Notes: a model not told the origin generated them from the letters alone. Numbered from the stretch's first letter, positions 44,958-54,734 are shown. The stretch is DNA of 64,000 nt from Micromonospora inyonensis (GCF_900091415.1 NZ_FMHU01000002.1:62001-126000); one strand, 5' to 3'. Numbers and translations: made by a program.

Positions 44958-44993
44958 CCCGCGACGAACCCCCCCGGGTGTGACGAACCGGAT

Positions 44994-45022
44994 CCGCGGT
45001 GCCGCCCTCGGCGACACCGCGG
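44994..45022 (+). terminator. Hairpin after DUF1015 gene
   Basis: CCGCGGTG (44994-45001) pairs with CACCGCGG (45015-45022) over a 13-base loop, 37 bases after the DUF1015 stop and just before rpiB. Confidence 0.5.
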
Positions 45023-45047
45023 AGACCGGCCTGACAGACTGCGCGGT

Positions 45048-45515
45048 ATGCGCGTCTACCTGGGATCCGACCATGCCGGTTTCGAGCTGAAGGTGCACCT
45101 GGCCAGTCATCTGGCCACGCAGGGGTACGAGCTGGTCGACGTCGGCCCGCACGCCTTCGACCCCGACGACGACTACCCCGCGTTCTGTCTGCACACCGGC
45201 GACCGGGTGGTGCGGGACCCGGGCAGCCTCGGGGTGGTCATCGGCGGCTCGGGCAACGGCGAGCAGATCGCCGCCAACAAGATCCCCGGGGTACGGGCGG
45301 CGCTCGCCTGGAACACCGACACCGCGCAACTGGCGCGGCAGCACAACGACGCCAACGTGGTGGCCGTCGGTGCCCGGCAGCACACCCTGGACGAGGCCAC
45401 GGCGATCGTCGAGGCGTTCCTCGGCACGCCCTTCTCCGGCAACGAGCGGCACGCCCGCCGGATCGCCCAGGTCTCCGCGTACGAGACCTCCGGAAAGCTG
45501 CCCGACCTGCCCTGA
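45048..45515 (+). CDS. rpiB: Ribose-5-phosphate isomerase B
   Basis: 155 residues, typical RpiB length. It interconverts ribose 5-phosphate and ribulose 5-phosphate in the pentose phosphate pathway. Motifs: 'YLGSDHAGFELKVHL' at the N-terminus (phosphate and His/Asp), 'GGSGNGEQIAANKIPGVRAAL' and 'HNDANVVAVGARQ'. Like the mycobacterial enzyme, it lacks the catalytic Cys of E. coli RpiB and has the Glu in 'GNGEQ' that acts as base instead. It is preceded by an intergenic hairpin, so it probably has its own promoter. Confidence 0.94.
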   Translation: MRVYLGSDHAGFELKVHLASHLATQGYELVDVGPHAFDPDDDYPAFCLHTGDRVVRDPGSLGVVIGGSGNGEQIAANKIPGVRAALAWNTDTAQLARQHNDANVVAVGARQHTLDEATAIVEAFLGTPFSGNERHARRIAQVSAYETSGKLPDLP

Positions 45516-45654
45516 GGCGTGCGGTCCGGGGCGGCGGGGCCAATCGCCCGGTGGGTCGCTCCGGACCCCGCGCGGGATCGGGCGGCGGGCCGGTCGCCTC
45601 GCCGGCCGATCCGGGCCCGTCCGGGATCGGGTCTGCTCCGGCCGGCAGGGGCGG

Positions 45655-45981
45655 TCAGCGACCGGGGCGGGGCAGCTCGTCGCGCGGCGTCCAGTTGCGG
45701 CGGACCAGCACCAGCCCGGCCTCGGCCTCGGCCACGTCCTGCTCGGTGGGTCGGCTGGCGTCCCGCGCCCGCAGCGCCGCCGTGACGCCGACCTGCGAGG
45801 TGCCCGAGCCGACCAGGCCACGCAGGCCCCGGTCGCCGTCGCGCTCCTCCGGGCCACCACGACGGCCCGGGACCGGCGTCCCGTCGTGCGTACCGGCGGT
45901 CGTCGCCGCACTGCCCGTCTGCTCCCGGTCGTGTCCCGCCGGGTGCCGCTGGCGCCGTCGCCGTCGCTCGGTGTCCGCCAT
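45655..45981 (-). CDS. Hypothetical charged protein
   Basis: 108 residues from ATG 45981 (in-frame ATG/GTG slightly upstream at 45999). N-terminal half is Arg/Gln/Gly/Thr-rich and probably disordered ('ADTERRRRRQRHPAGHDREQ'); the C-terminal 40 residues look ordered ('DVAEAEAGLVLVRRNWTPRDEL'). Codon usage is consistent with coding. No domain is recognised. It converges on rpiB. Confidence 0.5.
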   Translation of the reverse strand: MADTERRRRRQRHPAGHDREQTGSAATTAGTHDGTPVPGRRGGPEERDGDRGLRGLVGSGTSQVGVTAALRARDASRPTEQDVAEAEAGLVLVRRNWTPRDELPRPGR

Positions 45982-46092
45982 CCGCCGACGGTACCGCACC
46001 GGGGGATGCGCCCGCGTCGCCTGCGGTGCGCGCTGGCTACCCTCGGGAGGGACAGACCGATCCGCAGGGCCGGCGTCAGGGAGGAAATTGAG

Positions 46093-46632
46093 ATGTCAGA
46101 CCAGACACAGCCGTGGGCGGAGCGGACCGTGGAGGTGCCGAAGGACTCCGGCCCGGTGATTCCTCCCCAACGGGACGGCTTCCAACGAGGGGTGGCGTCG
46201 GTCGGTCGACCGAGGGCTCCGCGTACCGAAACCTTCCCCGCCATCGAGCCGGAGGAGCCGACGGGCTGGTTCTCCCCGGGGCCGTCCCGTCCGCTGAGCT
46301 GGTATTTCGCCCAGTGGCGCAACGGGGCCGAGTGGACCGCCGCCGGGGGACTCTTCGCCTTCGTCTGCTGGGGCATCTGGGCGATCTCGTCCCGGGGCGA
46401 CCTGACCTCCCCGGTGGTGACCTTCCTGCTGACCCTGCTGGTCGCCGCCGGTCTCTTCGCACTTGCCCGGCTGCTCGGCCGGCTGGTCTGGGAGCGTCAG
46501 CTCGGCCGGGTGCGGCGCAGCGCGCGGGGGGCGCACGCGGTGACCGCGGTCTTCCTGGTGGGCGTCGGTATCGCCTACCTCCAACAGACCGGATGGGTGG
46601 TCTCCGCCTGGAACTGGGTCACCGGCGGCTGA
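46093..46632 (+). CDS. Three-helix membrane protein, function unknown
   Basis: 179 residues from ATG 46093 (GGGAGG upstream). Residues 1-75 are hydrophilic with a Pro-rich segment ('TFPAIEPEEPTGWFSPGPSRPLSWYFAQW'); then three membrane helices (~85-105, ~115-135 and ~150-170, 'AVTAVFLVGVGIAYLQQTGW'). No family recognised; it looks like a conserved lineage-specific inner-membrane protein. Followed by a long hairpin terminator. Confidence 0.65.
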   Translation: MSDQTQPWAERTVEVPKDSGPVIPPQRDGFQRGVASVGRPRAPRTETFPAIEPEEPTGWFSPGPSRPLSWYFAQWRNGAEWTAAGGLFAFVCWGIWAISSRGDLTSPVVTFLLTLLVAAGLFALARLLGRLVWERQLGRVRRSARGAHAVTAVFLVGVGIAYLQQTGWVVSAWNWVTGG

Positions 46633-46648
46633 GGCGTACCGACGGCGT

Positions 46649-46690
46649 GACGCCCGGGTGGGTCGGCATCGTGCCGCCCGCCCGGGCGTC
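46649..46690. terminator. Long composite hairpin
   Basis: GACGCCCGGG (46649-46658) pairs with CCCGGGCGTC (46681-46690), with TCGGCA/TGCCG pairing in the upper stem. It lies 16 bases after the membrane-protein stop in the gap before a convergent gene. Confidence 0.7.
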
Positions 46691-46844
46691 GTCGCGGGCC
46701 CACCGCGACAGCGGTTTTCCTCCACCAGGTCGACCGGGCTTACCCGGCCGGCCACGGTTCATCCCCTCGGGCCCTGCCGTGCCGCCGCCGGCCGGGTGGG
46801 GGCCGGGGTGATCCGCAGGCCCGGTCGCGACCCGGACCGGCGCA

Positions 46845-47111
46845 CTACCGGCGGTCGTCGTGCCCCTCGGCGTCGGCCCGGGGCGAGGCGACCCGCGCGG
46901 CGGGATCCTCGACGCCGGGCTCTCCGCCACCGGGGGCCACCGCGCCGTCGTAGTTGTATACCGTCGTGTCGTCGTCGTGCTGCTTCGTGGTCCTGACGTA
47001 CCGGTGGATCAGACCGTCGATCTCCAGCTCCAGCAGGGCGGAACCGCCCGCGTCGTGGGTGCTGCCGTCCCGGGGTCCACCGACCAGCCATGCGTCCGTT
47101 TTCGTGTCCAT
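46845..47111 (-). CDS. Small protein of unknown function
   Basis: 88 residues from ATG 47111 ('TKTDAWLVGGPRDGSTHDAGGSALLELEIDGLIHRYVRTTKQHDDDTTVYNYDG'), with a disordered Gly/Asp-rich tail. The pattern 'LVGGPRDG' followed by a short β-strand motif and a Tyr near the end resembles small conserved actinobacterial proteins of unknown role. It reads in the same direction as the next (frameshifted) gene, with 49 bases between. Confidence 0.5.
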   Translation of the reverse strand: MDTKTDAWLVGGPRDGSTHDAGGSALLELEIDGLIHRYVRTTKQHDDDTTVYNYDGAVAPGGGEPGVEDPAARVASPRADAEGHDDRR

Positions 47112-47160
47112 GCCGGTTTCGTACCCGGCGGCGGCGACGCTCTAACCGCCGCCGCCGGCC

Positions 47161-49190
47161 CTACCCGGTGGGCGCCGTGCAGGGGGCTCCCGCACAGGTG
47201 TCCACCAGCGTTCCGGAGTCGAGGAAGTGCGCGATCATCGCCCGGACCTGCGGTGAGTTGGCGGGGTGTCCGTGCGGGTCGAGGCCCTCGCGGGGCGGGG
47301 TGTTCCCGGCCGGGGGTGCCGGCGAGCCGCTGTCGACCATGACGAGGGCGCTGCCGGCGTAGGGCATCGCCGGGACCGCCGGGATGCCCCAGAACGGTAC
47401 GACGTCACGGCTGCGACCGGCCGCCAGCGCCGGGGTCCGCAGGTGTGCCCCGATGGTGCGGGCCTGCACCTCGGTGGCGATGTTGGCCACCTGGTGGTCG
47501 CCGAACGCCTCGACCATGATCACCTGCTTGGCCGGGGTGCCGGGCAGCGGGTTGCGGGTCAGGTGGTGCAGGTACCCGTTCGCCTCTCCGCGGTCCCAGA
47601 GCATCTGGGCCAGGGCCAGGCAGAGCTGTTGGTCGACCGGGTCCGGGTACGCGTTGTGGAAGACCGGGTGGAACTGGTCGAAGTCGACGCTGCGGTCCAG
47701 CAGGGTGGAGTAGTTCGCCGCCGGTACGCCGAGCGAGCAGCGGGTGAAGTCGGTGGCGACAGCGCAGAGCGCCCCGCCCAGGATCCCGCCCTGGCTGTTG
47801 CCGAGGTAGACGAGCTGGCCGCTCCCGGAGCGGGCGAGCGGCCCGGCGGCGTCCCGGAAGGCGTCCTTCGCGGTGACGCCCCGGGCGTGGATCAGGGCCC
47901 GGCCGAGGAAGAGGAAGTTCAGGAAGCCCTGCTGGGTCCGGTCCGGGATCGAGCCGAACTGGGAGAAGTCGCCGAGGGAGTAGACGACGTTCGGGATGTC
48001 CGCGGTCGCCATGCCGATCCACGGGGTGGCGCAGAGCATCGAGTTGGACTCCCGGGCGTACTGCTTGAGCTTGCGGGAGTCGATCTCGGTGGGGGAGCCG
48101 AGCAGGCCGTGGCCGTACAGGGCCGGGCGGGCCGGGGTGGCGGCGCTCGCCGAGCGGGGGATGTTGCAGTAGAACTTCGCCGCGAGGGTCAGGTCGCGTC
48201 GTTCGGGCAGCCCGTCCGGGCCGTAGTCGAGCCGGGAGCCGGGTAGGCCGAGTGCGGTGTCGAGGTAGCTGGGTACCCGTACGGTCCCCTCGACCTGCCG
48301 GCGGACGTCCGGGTCCTGCTCGGCGGTGTAGTCGGTGACCCGGTCGACGGTCACCGTCGGGGCGAGCGTGCCGAGCTGGCCGAACGCGTCGTCGCGCATG
48401 TGCCGGACGCGTTCGGTCAGGTTGCGCCCGCTGGCCACCGTGAAGTCCCAGGCGAGGTGCAGGCTGGCCGGGTCGACGCCGGCGGCGTCCAGCGCGCCGA
48501 TGGCCCGCTGTGCGTACTCCCAGCGGCGGTGCAGCGCCGGGTCGGCCGGTGCGGTGGGCGTCCGCAGCGTGGTGAACAGCTCCGAGCCGGGATCGTCGCG
48601 CCGGCGGAGTCGCGGAGGCTCCGCAGGCCCACCGCGTACCGGGTGTTCTCGTCGAGGTTGCGTGCCGGCCGGATGATCAGCACCTGGCGGTCCGGGGCGT
48701 CGGCGGCGTTGGCGTCGAGTTCGGCCCAGTACGGGTGCCGTTCCCCGGTCCGGGTGTTGACCAGCACGATCGGGGCGTCCGGCGCGAGGGACCGACCGAT
48801 GTCGGTGGACGGGGCGATCCCGGAGGCCACCGGGTCGAGCCCCGGTATCCGGGTGAGCAGCATCGAGCCGGGGGAGAACCCGTCGTTGCGGTTCCAGTCC
48901 GTCGGGTCGACGTTGGCGCCGAAGATGTTCTCCGGCATCGCGGAGCGTTGCAGGTTGACCCGGATCCCGGTGTCGGTGGCCGGATCGGCGACGGTGTACA
49001 GGTCGCTGGGGAACGGCAGCAGGCAGGCGGCCGGGTCGACCGGGTCGCAGCCGTCGGCCAGGCTCGCGGTGCCCCCGTCCCGGGCGGATGTCGACGGGGG
49101 TGCGGCGGAGGCCGGTACGGCGGCGGCGGGGACGGCGAGCAGCAGCGCTAGGACGGCGGAGCGGAGTACGTGCGTGCTTCGAGGACGCAT
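47161..49190 (-). pseudogene. Secreted alpha/beta-hydrolase-like gene, interrupted by a frameshift
   Basis: The N-terminal part reads from ATG 49190 (signal peptide 'VLALLLAVPAAAVPASAAPP', then 'CDPVDPAACLLPFPSDLYT') to about 48590, ending near 'SLRDSAGATIPA'. The remainder, in another frame, continues from 'ELFTTLRTPT' to the stop at 47161 and includes the nucleophile elbow 'YLGNSQGGILGG', 'GHGLLGSP' and 'EAFGDHQVAN' (possible triad residues). A single missing base around 48585-48590 (run 'gagccggg') explains the break. If corrected, the product would be a secreted lipase/esterase-like protein of about 675 residues. It may be a real frameshift or a sequencing error. Confidence 0.7.
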
Positions 49191-49228
49191 GGGCCCCTCC
49201 GGGAGCGGGTGGCCGGCAGGTTACGCCC

Positions 49229-49257
49229 ATCACACCCTCTATAAAGATAAACGTCAA
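49229..49257 (-). promoter_or_regulatory. Putative promoter of the hydrolase gene
   Basis: On the minus strand TTGACG (49257-49252) and TGTGAT (49234-49229) are separated by exactly 17 bases, in a locally AT-rich stretch about 40 bases upstream of the gene start at 49190. Good spacing; the -10 match is moderate. Confidence 0.45.
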
Positions 49258-49386
49258 TACGTCACGTCTGGTCGATCATTGTGCACTCTGGGTGGTCGGG
49301 CGCGCGGGCGGTGGTATGACGAATGCGGAATAGGCGCCATGCATTGCCAATCATCGATTAAAAAACGTAAGCTTCGGCCATCGTGA

Positions 49387-50229
<843 letters not shown>

Positions 50230-50347
50230 CCGGCGGTGACCCGCGCCGCCGACCGGTCTGACGGAGCCGACCCTCCGCAACGGGGTCGACCCTCCGCGAC
50301 GGCCGGAGCGGGCGGGATCCCGTGGTGGCTCGGGAGGCTTCCCTCCA

Positions 50348-50388
50348 CGGTGACCCGGCCGACGGAACATCCGTCGGCCGGGTCACCG
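50348..50388 (+). terminator. Very strong 19-bp hairpin
   Basis: Eighteen bases (50349-50366, beginning GGTGACCCGG) pair perfectly with 50370-50387, leaving a 3-base loop (ACA); the C-G pair 50348/50388 extends the stem to 19 bp. It lies ~120 bases after the protease stop and fits a terminator, although its perfection is unusual. Confidence 0.65.
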
Positions 50389-50468
50389 GCGTGTGCCCAC
50401 GGGTCCCCAGTGGGAACACCGATCTGTCGGGAATCCCATCACCGAAAGTTACACACTCCCATTCATCG

Positions 50469-50942
50469 ATGACTGCTCTAATGTCCCTGCCCAGCGACGA
50501 CGGGGGCACGGTGACGGTCGCCAGCCCCGCCGAGGTCACCGCGCACCTGGTCGAGCTGGGCCGGGACCGTCCGGTCTTCGTCAAGGACACCCTGGAGTAC
50601 CGGTACGGGCACCTCTTCGAGGCCCCGGAACGGATCGCCGACGTCACGCACACCTTCCTCGTCCGCCACCCGGCCCGCACGATCAGCTCGCACCACGCGA
50701 TCAAGCCCACCGTGGCCTGCCACGAGATCGGCTACGAGCACCAGTGGGAGCTGTTCGAACTGGTCCGAACCGCCGCGCGTCGGCCCCCGGTGGTGCTCTC
50801 CGCCGAGGCGCTGCTGCGCGACCCGGCCCGGGTGGTGGCCGCCTGGTGCGCGACGGTCGGCCGTCCCCGCTCCCGGCGCAGCGACCGGACCCGGGTGAGC
50901 CGGCTGACCGTGCCCCCGGCTGCGCGGATGCCCCGCAGGTAG
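50469..50942 (+). pseudogene. Sulfotransferase-like fragment (truncated at both ends)
   Basis: Starting at ATG 50469, the residues from 'RPVFVKDTLEYRYGHLFEAPERI' through 'THTFLVRHPARTISSHHAIKP' to 'LSAEALLRDPARVVAAWCATVG' match the middle of sulfotransferase-like proteins, including the R-x-P part of the 3'-phosphate binding loop ('LVRHPARTISS'). The N-terminal ~75 residues with the 5'-phosphosulfate loop are missing, and after about 50863 the frame becomes arbitrary Arg/Ser-rich sequence up to the stop at 50942. That point coincides with the truncated end of the opposite-strand DauA-like gene, indicating a deletion junction. Confidence 0.65.
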
Positions 50943-51397
50943 CCCTGGTGCAACGCGTCCACGTCGATGTCCCGCGCGGCGGGCTTCACCATCGCCCGGC
51001 GCAGCCGGTCCCGCCGTACGATCGGGCAGATCCCCGGGATCTCGGCGAGGTCGATCTCCCGGGCCGGCGGGTCGACCTCGGCCCCGTCGCGCAGGTGCGC
51101 GTCGAACACGTCGTCGTCGCCGGGCGGGCAGAGGGTCAGCACGCCGCGCGGGGTGAGCAGCGGTTGCGTGGCGAATCCCGGCGGCAGGTCGGCCAGCAGT
51201 CCGCGGCTGGCCCGGGTCAGCGCGCGGACGGCCGGGCCGCCGTGGTACTCGGAGAACAGCGCGGCGGAGCGGCCGGTGGAGTGGTGGCCGGGTACCTGCT
51301 CCATCTCGACGAGCAGCACGCGACCGTACCGGGCGAGGTGGTAGCCGGCGGTGGCGCCCGCGATGCCACCGCCGATGATCATATAGTCGATCGTCAC
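50865..51397 (-). pseudogene. DauA-like FAD-dependent amino-acid oxidase fragment
   Basis: From GTG 51397 the sequence begins with a Rossmann FAD motif ('IIGGGIAGATAGYHLARYGRVLLVEME'), then 'HSTGRSAALFSEYHGGPAVRALTRASRG', 'PGICPIVRRDRLRRAM' and 'DIDVDALHQGYLRGIRAAGGTV', which match the N-terminal ~175 residues of D-arginine dehydrogenase (DauA)-like enzymes of ~375 residues. After about 50868 the reading frame continues (to 50732) but is only the antisense of the sulfotransferase fragment. The C-terminal half, including the substrate-binding and second FAD region, is lost. It is not expected to be functional. Confidence 0.7.
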
Positions 51398-51517
51398 TGG
51401 ATGGGACGGTAGTTGGGTGTACGGCCACGGGCAATGCCCCGACGCGGGGCAGGCGTTCGTGGCCACCCGGGAGAGCCGGGTGGCCACGCGGGACGGTGCC
51501 GGGCATCGGCGGAGGGG

Positions 51518-52780
51518 TCAGGGGCCGCAGTAGAGCAGCCGGTTCGGGGTGCCGGAGACCACGCCGGTGACGATGTTGGTGGTCGCCCGGCTGGTCAGGT
51601 AGCCGGACACCTGGGCCGGGGTCCAGGTCGGGTTGGTCGACAGGGCGAGTGCGGCACAACCGGCGACGTGCGCGGAGGCCGTCGAGCCGCCGCTGATCGT
51701 GGTGACGGCGGTGTTGCTGGTGTACCAGGCGGAGGTGATGTTCTGGCCCGGTGCGTACAGGTCGATGCAGCTGCCGTAGTTGCCGCTCGGCAGCCGGGCG
51801 TCGGTCGCCGAGGTGCCCACCACGGTCAGCGCGCCGGGCACCCGGCCGGGGGAGAAGTTGCAGGCGTTCGTGCTGGAGCTGCCCCCGGTGGTGACGTAGG
51901 TGATCCCCCGGTTGATCGAGTTGGTCACCGCGGCGTCCAGGGTGGAGTTCGCGGACCCGCCGATGGCCAGTTCGACCACCGCCGGCCGGAGGGCGTTCGC
52001 GCTGATCCAGTCGATGCCGGCGATCACCGTGGCGTAGGTGCCGCTGCCGGTGCAGTTGAGCACCCGGACGGGGTGGATCCTGACCTCCTTGGCGACGCCG
52101 TGGCTGGTGCCGCCGATGGTGCCGGCCAGGTGCGTGCCGTGGCCGTTGCAGTCGTCCGCCGGCAGCGCGCCGTCGACGAGGTCGACCCCGCCGGTGACCC
52201 GGGGGCCGAAGTCGACGTGGGTGGCCCGGACGCCGGTGTCGACGACGTACACGTGCACGTTGTGCGCGGTGTTCGGGTAGCTGTACCGGTTGTCCAGCGG
52301 CAGGTTGCGCTGGTCGATCCGGTCCAGGCCCCAGGACGGCGGGTTGAGCTGCGTGCCGGGGCCGATCAGCGGGGTCACGCGGTTCTGCTCCACGTACGCC
52401 ACCGCCGGGTCGGCGGCGAGGCGGCGGGCGGCCCGTTCCGACAGGCGTACCTCGAAACCGGCCAGGGCGCTGCCGTAGACGTGGCCGACGGACCCGCCGT
52501 AGCGGGCGCGCAGCCGGTCGGCGATCCGGGTGACCCCGGCGGTGCCCGTGGCGTCGGCGGCCGGGCGTACCACGTCGTCGCGGAGCACGACGATGTAGCT
52601 GTCCCGGACGGCGTCGGCGGCTCCGGCGTGGCGGATCGTTCCCTCGGCGGCGGACGCTCCGGCGTGGCGGGTCGTCTCCCCGGGGGCGGCCGAGGCGGTG
52701 CCGGCCGGCGCGAGGGCGGCGGTCAGGGCGGTCGCCAGGGTGAGGGCGAGCAGCCGCCCCCGCAAGCGTGTTCCGGTCAT
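51518..52780 (-). CDS. Secreted subtilisin-like protein, altered oxyanion hole
   Basis: 420 residues from ATG 52780 (GAGGAGAG upstream). Signal peptide, I9 inhibitor propeptide ('SYIVVLRDDV...GSVGHVYGSALAGFEVRLSERAARRLAADPAVAYVEQN') and an S8 catalytic domain: Asp in 'VYVVDTGVRATHVDF', His in 'NGHGTHLAGT' and Ser366 in 'GGSTASAHVAG'. The oxyanion-hole Asn (in 'ASGNSNANACNFSP' of the neighbouring paralogue) is Gly300 here ('TTGGSSSTNACNFSP'), and the usual 'GTSMASPHVAG' around the Ser is changed. Activity may be lost or altered. It is tandem with the next gene in the same direction. Confidence 0.85.
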   Translation of the reverse strand: MTGTRLRGRLLALTLATALTAALAPAGTASAAPGETTRHAGASAAEGTIRHAGAADAVRDSYIVVLRDDVVRPAADATGTAGVTRIADRLRARYGGSVGHVYGSALAGFEVRLSERAARRLAADPAVAYVEQNRVTPLIGPGTQLNPPSWGLDRIDQRNLPLDNRYSYPNTAHNVHVYVVDTGVRATHVDFGPRVTGGVDLVDGALPADDCNGHGTHLAGTIGGTSHGVAKEVRIHPVRVLNCTGSGTYATVIAGIDWISANALRPAVVELAIGGSANSTLDAAVTNSINRGITYVTTGGSSSTNACNFSPGRVPGALTVVGTSATDARLPSGNYGSCIDLYAPGQNITSAWYTSNTAVTTISGGSTASAHVAGCAALALSTNPTWTPAQVSGYLTSRATTNIVTGVVSGTPNRLLYCGP

Positions 52781-52851
52781 CGTCTCTCCTCGGAAGAAGG
52801 GGCCGGCCCCGGGGCGAGAGGTCGCCTCGGGGCCGGTGGAGGGGGTGTGGA

Positions 52852-54090
52852 TCAGAAGGTGGGGGCCAGGTAGAGCAGCCGGTTCGGGGAGCCGGTGCCC
52901 GGGCTGGTGATCACACCGGTGGTGGCCTGGCTGACGATGTAGGAGTGCACCTGGGCCGGGGTCCAGGTCGGGTTCACCTGGAGCACCCGGGCGGCCGCAC
53001 CCGCGACGTGCGGGGAGGCCATCGAGGTGCCGCTGATCGTGTTGGTCGCGGTGTCGCTGTTGTACCAGGCCGACAGGACGCCCACGCCGGGGGCGAAGAT
53101 GTCGGTGCAGGTGCCCCAGTTGGAGAAGCTGGCCCGCGCGTCGTTGCTCTGCGAGGCGTTGACGGTCAGGGCGGTCGGGACCGAGGCCGGCGAGAAGTTG
53201 CAGGCATTGGCGTTCGAGTTGCCGGAGGCCACCGCGTAGGTGACGCCGTCGGCGATCGAGTTGGCCACGGCGGTGTTCAGCGAGCTGTTGACGCTGCCGC
53301 CGAGGCTCATGTTCGCCACCGCCGGCTGGCCGGGCTGGTGGTTGCTGGTCACCCAGTTGATGCCGGCGATGACCTGCGCCCAGGTGCCGCTGCCGGAGCA
53401 GTTGAGCACCCGGACGGCGACCAACCGGACGTTCTTGGCGACGCCGTAGGTGGTGCCACCGACGGTGCCGGCGACGTGCGTGCCGTGGCCGTTGCAGTCG
53501 GCGGCCGGCAGCGCGTTGTCGACCGCGTCGTACCCGTCGACGGCCCGTCCGACGGCGAAGTCGACGTGCGTGGTCCGGATGCCGGTGTCGATGATGTACG
53601 CGGTGACGCCCGTGCCCTGGCTGACGTAGGTGTAGCGGGCGTCCAGGGGCAGGTTCCGCTGGTCGATGCGGTCCAGGCCCCACGGCGGGTTGCTCTGGGT
53701 CGTCTGGATCGACACCTCGTGGTTCTGCTCGACGTAGTCGACCGCCGGGTGCGCGGCGAGGCGCTTGGCGGCCTTCTCCGAGAGCTTCACCTCGAAGCCG
53801 TTGAGGGCGTCACCGTAGACGTGGCCCAGCGTGCCGCCGAAGCGCTCGGCGAGCGAGTCGGCGGTGCTCTTCACCGCCGTCTGCCGGGTGCCGGCACGAC
53901 CGCCGACGCTGCTGTCCTTGAGTACCACGATGTAGCTGTCGGCCACGGCCGTCGCGCCACCGGCGCTCCGGATCTCGCCGACGGACGGGGCTGCCGTTGC
54001 GGGAGCGCCGACCATGGCCGTGACCATGGCGGCGCCGGCGAGCGCGCCGACCGCGGCGAAGGTACGCCGGTGAGTGCGGGGGAGTGTCAT
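52852..54090 (-). CDS. Secreted subtilisin-like serine protease
   Basis: 412 residues. Signal peptide (residues ~1-34), I9 propeptide ('SYIVVLKDSSVGG...HVYGDALNGFEVKLSEKAAKRLAAHPAVDYVEQNHEVS') and an intact proteinase K-like S8 domain: Asp 'YIIDTGIRTTHVDF', His 'NGHGTHVAGTVGG', oxyanion Asn 'VASGNSNANACNFSP' and Ser 'GTSMASPHVAGAAA'. It is predicted to be secreted and self-activated by propeptide cleavage. The similarity to the downstream gene (71 bases apart, same strand) indicates recent duplication. Rich upstream region is AT-rich. Confidence 0.93.
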   Translation of the reverse strand: MTLPRTHRRTFAAVGALAGAAMVTAMVGAPATAAPSVGEIRSAGGATAVADSYIVVLKDSSVGGRAGTRQTAVKSTADSLAERFGGTLGHVYGDALNGFEVKLSEKAAKRLAAHPAVDYVEQNHEVSIQTTQSNPPWGLDRIDQRNLPLDARYTYVSQGTGVTAYIIDTGIRTTHVDFAVGRAVDGYDAVDNALPAADCNGHGTHVAGTVGGTTYGVAKNVRLVAVRVLNCSGSGTWAQVIAGINWVTSNHQPGQPAVANMSLGGSVNSSLNTAVANSIADGVTYAVASGNSNANACNFSPASVPTALTVNASQSNDARASFSNWGTCTDIFAPGVGVLSAWYNSDTATNTISGTSMASPHVAGAAARVLQVNPTWTPAQVHSYIVSQATTGVITSPGTGSPNRLLYLAPTF

Positions 54091-54291
54091 CTCCCGGTCC
54101 TCCTACTGTGGTGGCCTCTCATGGGACTCGGGGCCCAGGTGAGAGGCGCTGGACGATGGGAGAATCCTAGCCGCCATATTTACAAACCTGGATCTCTGCA
54201 ATGTTCACGATCTGAGGATGATATTGACTTCTTTCTGCGCGTGAAGCGTTGCCTCACGGGCCGGTTACGCGCTACGCGCGACGCGCCCCGC

Positions 54292-54365
54292 TGTGCGGCC
54301 CGCCCTCGTCGCCTGCCGTGCGGCCCGCGCCCTCGCCGCCTGCCCTGCGGCCCGCGCCCTGCCGG
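54292..54365. repeat. Imperfect 27-bp tandem repeat
   Basis: About 2.7 copies of a unit reading (C)TGCCSTGCGGCCCGCGCCCTCGYCGCC lie at 54292-54313 (shortened), 54314-54340 and 54341-54365. It is within the 644-base gene-free stretch 54091-54734, which also contains AT-rich segments near 54170-54240 and 54540-54660. No protein-coding signal was convincing there. Confidence 0.5.
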
Positions 54366-54595
54366 TGCGCCGACGGAGTGGTCCCGCGCGGGCTGCCGGC
54401 CGAGTCCTGTCCCGCAATTGTTCCCGTCCGCTCCGACGTGTCTGTCGTCGGCGCGGCGACGTGGGCGGCGGCGCCGAACCGATACGGCGAACGCGCGTGG
54501 CTGGCGGCGGTGTTGCTCATTTTTGCCCGATATCAAGCGATCTATGAAATTTTTTGGGAATTCGCAGGAAGCCCGCATCCGACGGCAGGTTAATC

Positions 54596-54609
54596 TGATC
54601 TATAGATCA
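54596..54609. promoter_or_regulatory. 14-bp palindrome upstream of LuxR gene
   Basis: TGATCTATAGATCA is a perfect 14-bp palindrome 126 bases before the ATG of the LuxR fragment, in an AT-rich patch. It could be an operator or promoter element; nothing more can be said. Confidence 0.3.
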
Positions 54610-54734
54610 ATGAACGACATCGTCGTGTGGTAAGGTGATTGAATTTCGGGCGTCCGCGACGGCGGCGGTGTAATTCAAGACAATACCATTCCTCTTCTTT
54701 CGGGTGCGTGCTGCATAATCTCGGGGGCGGGACT

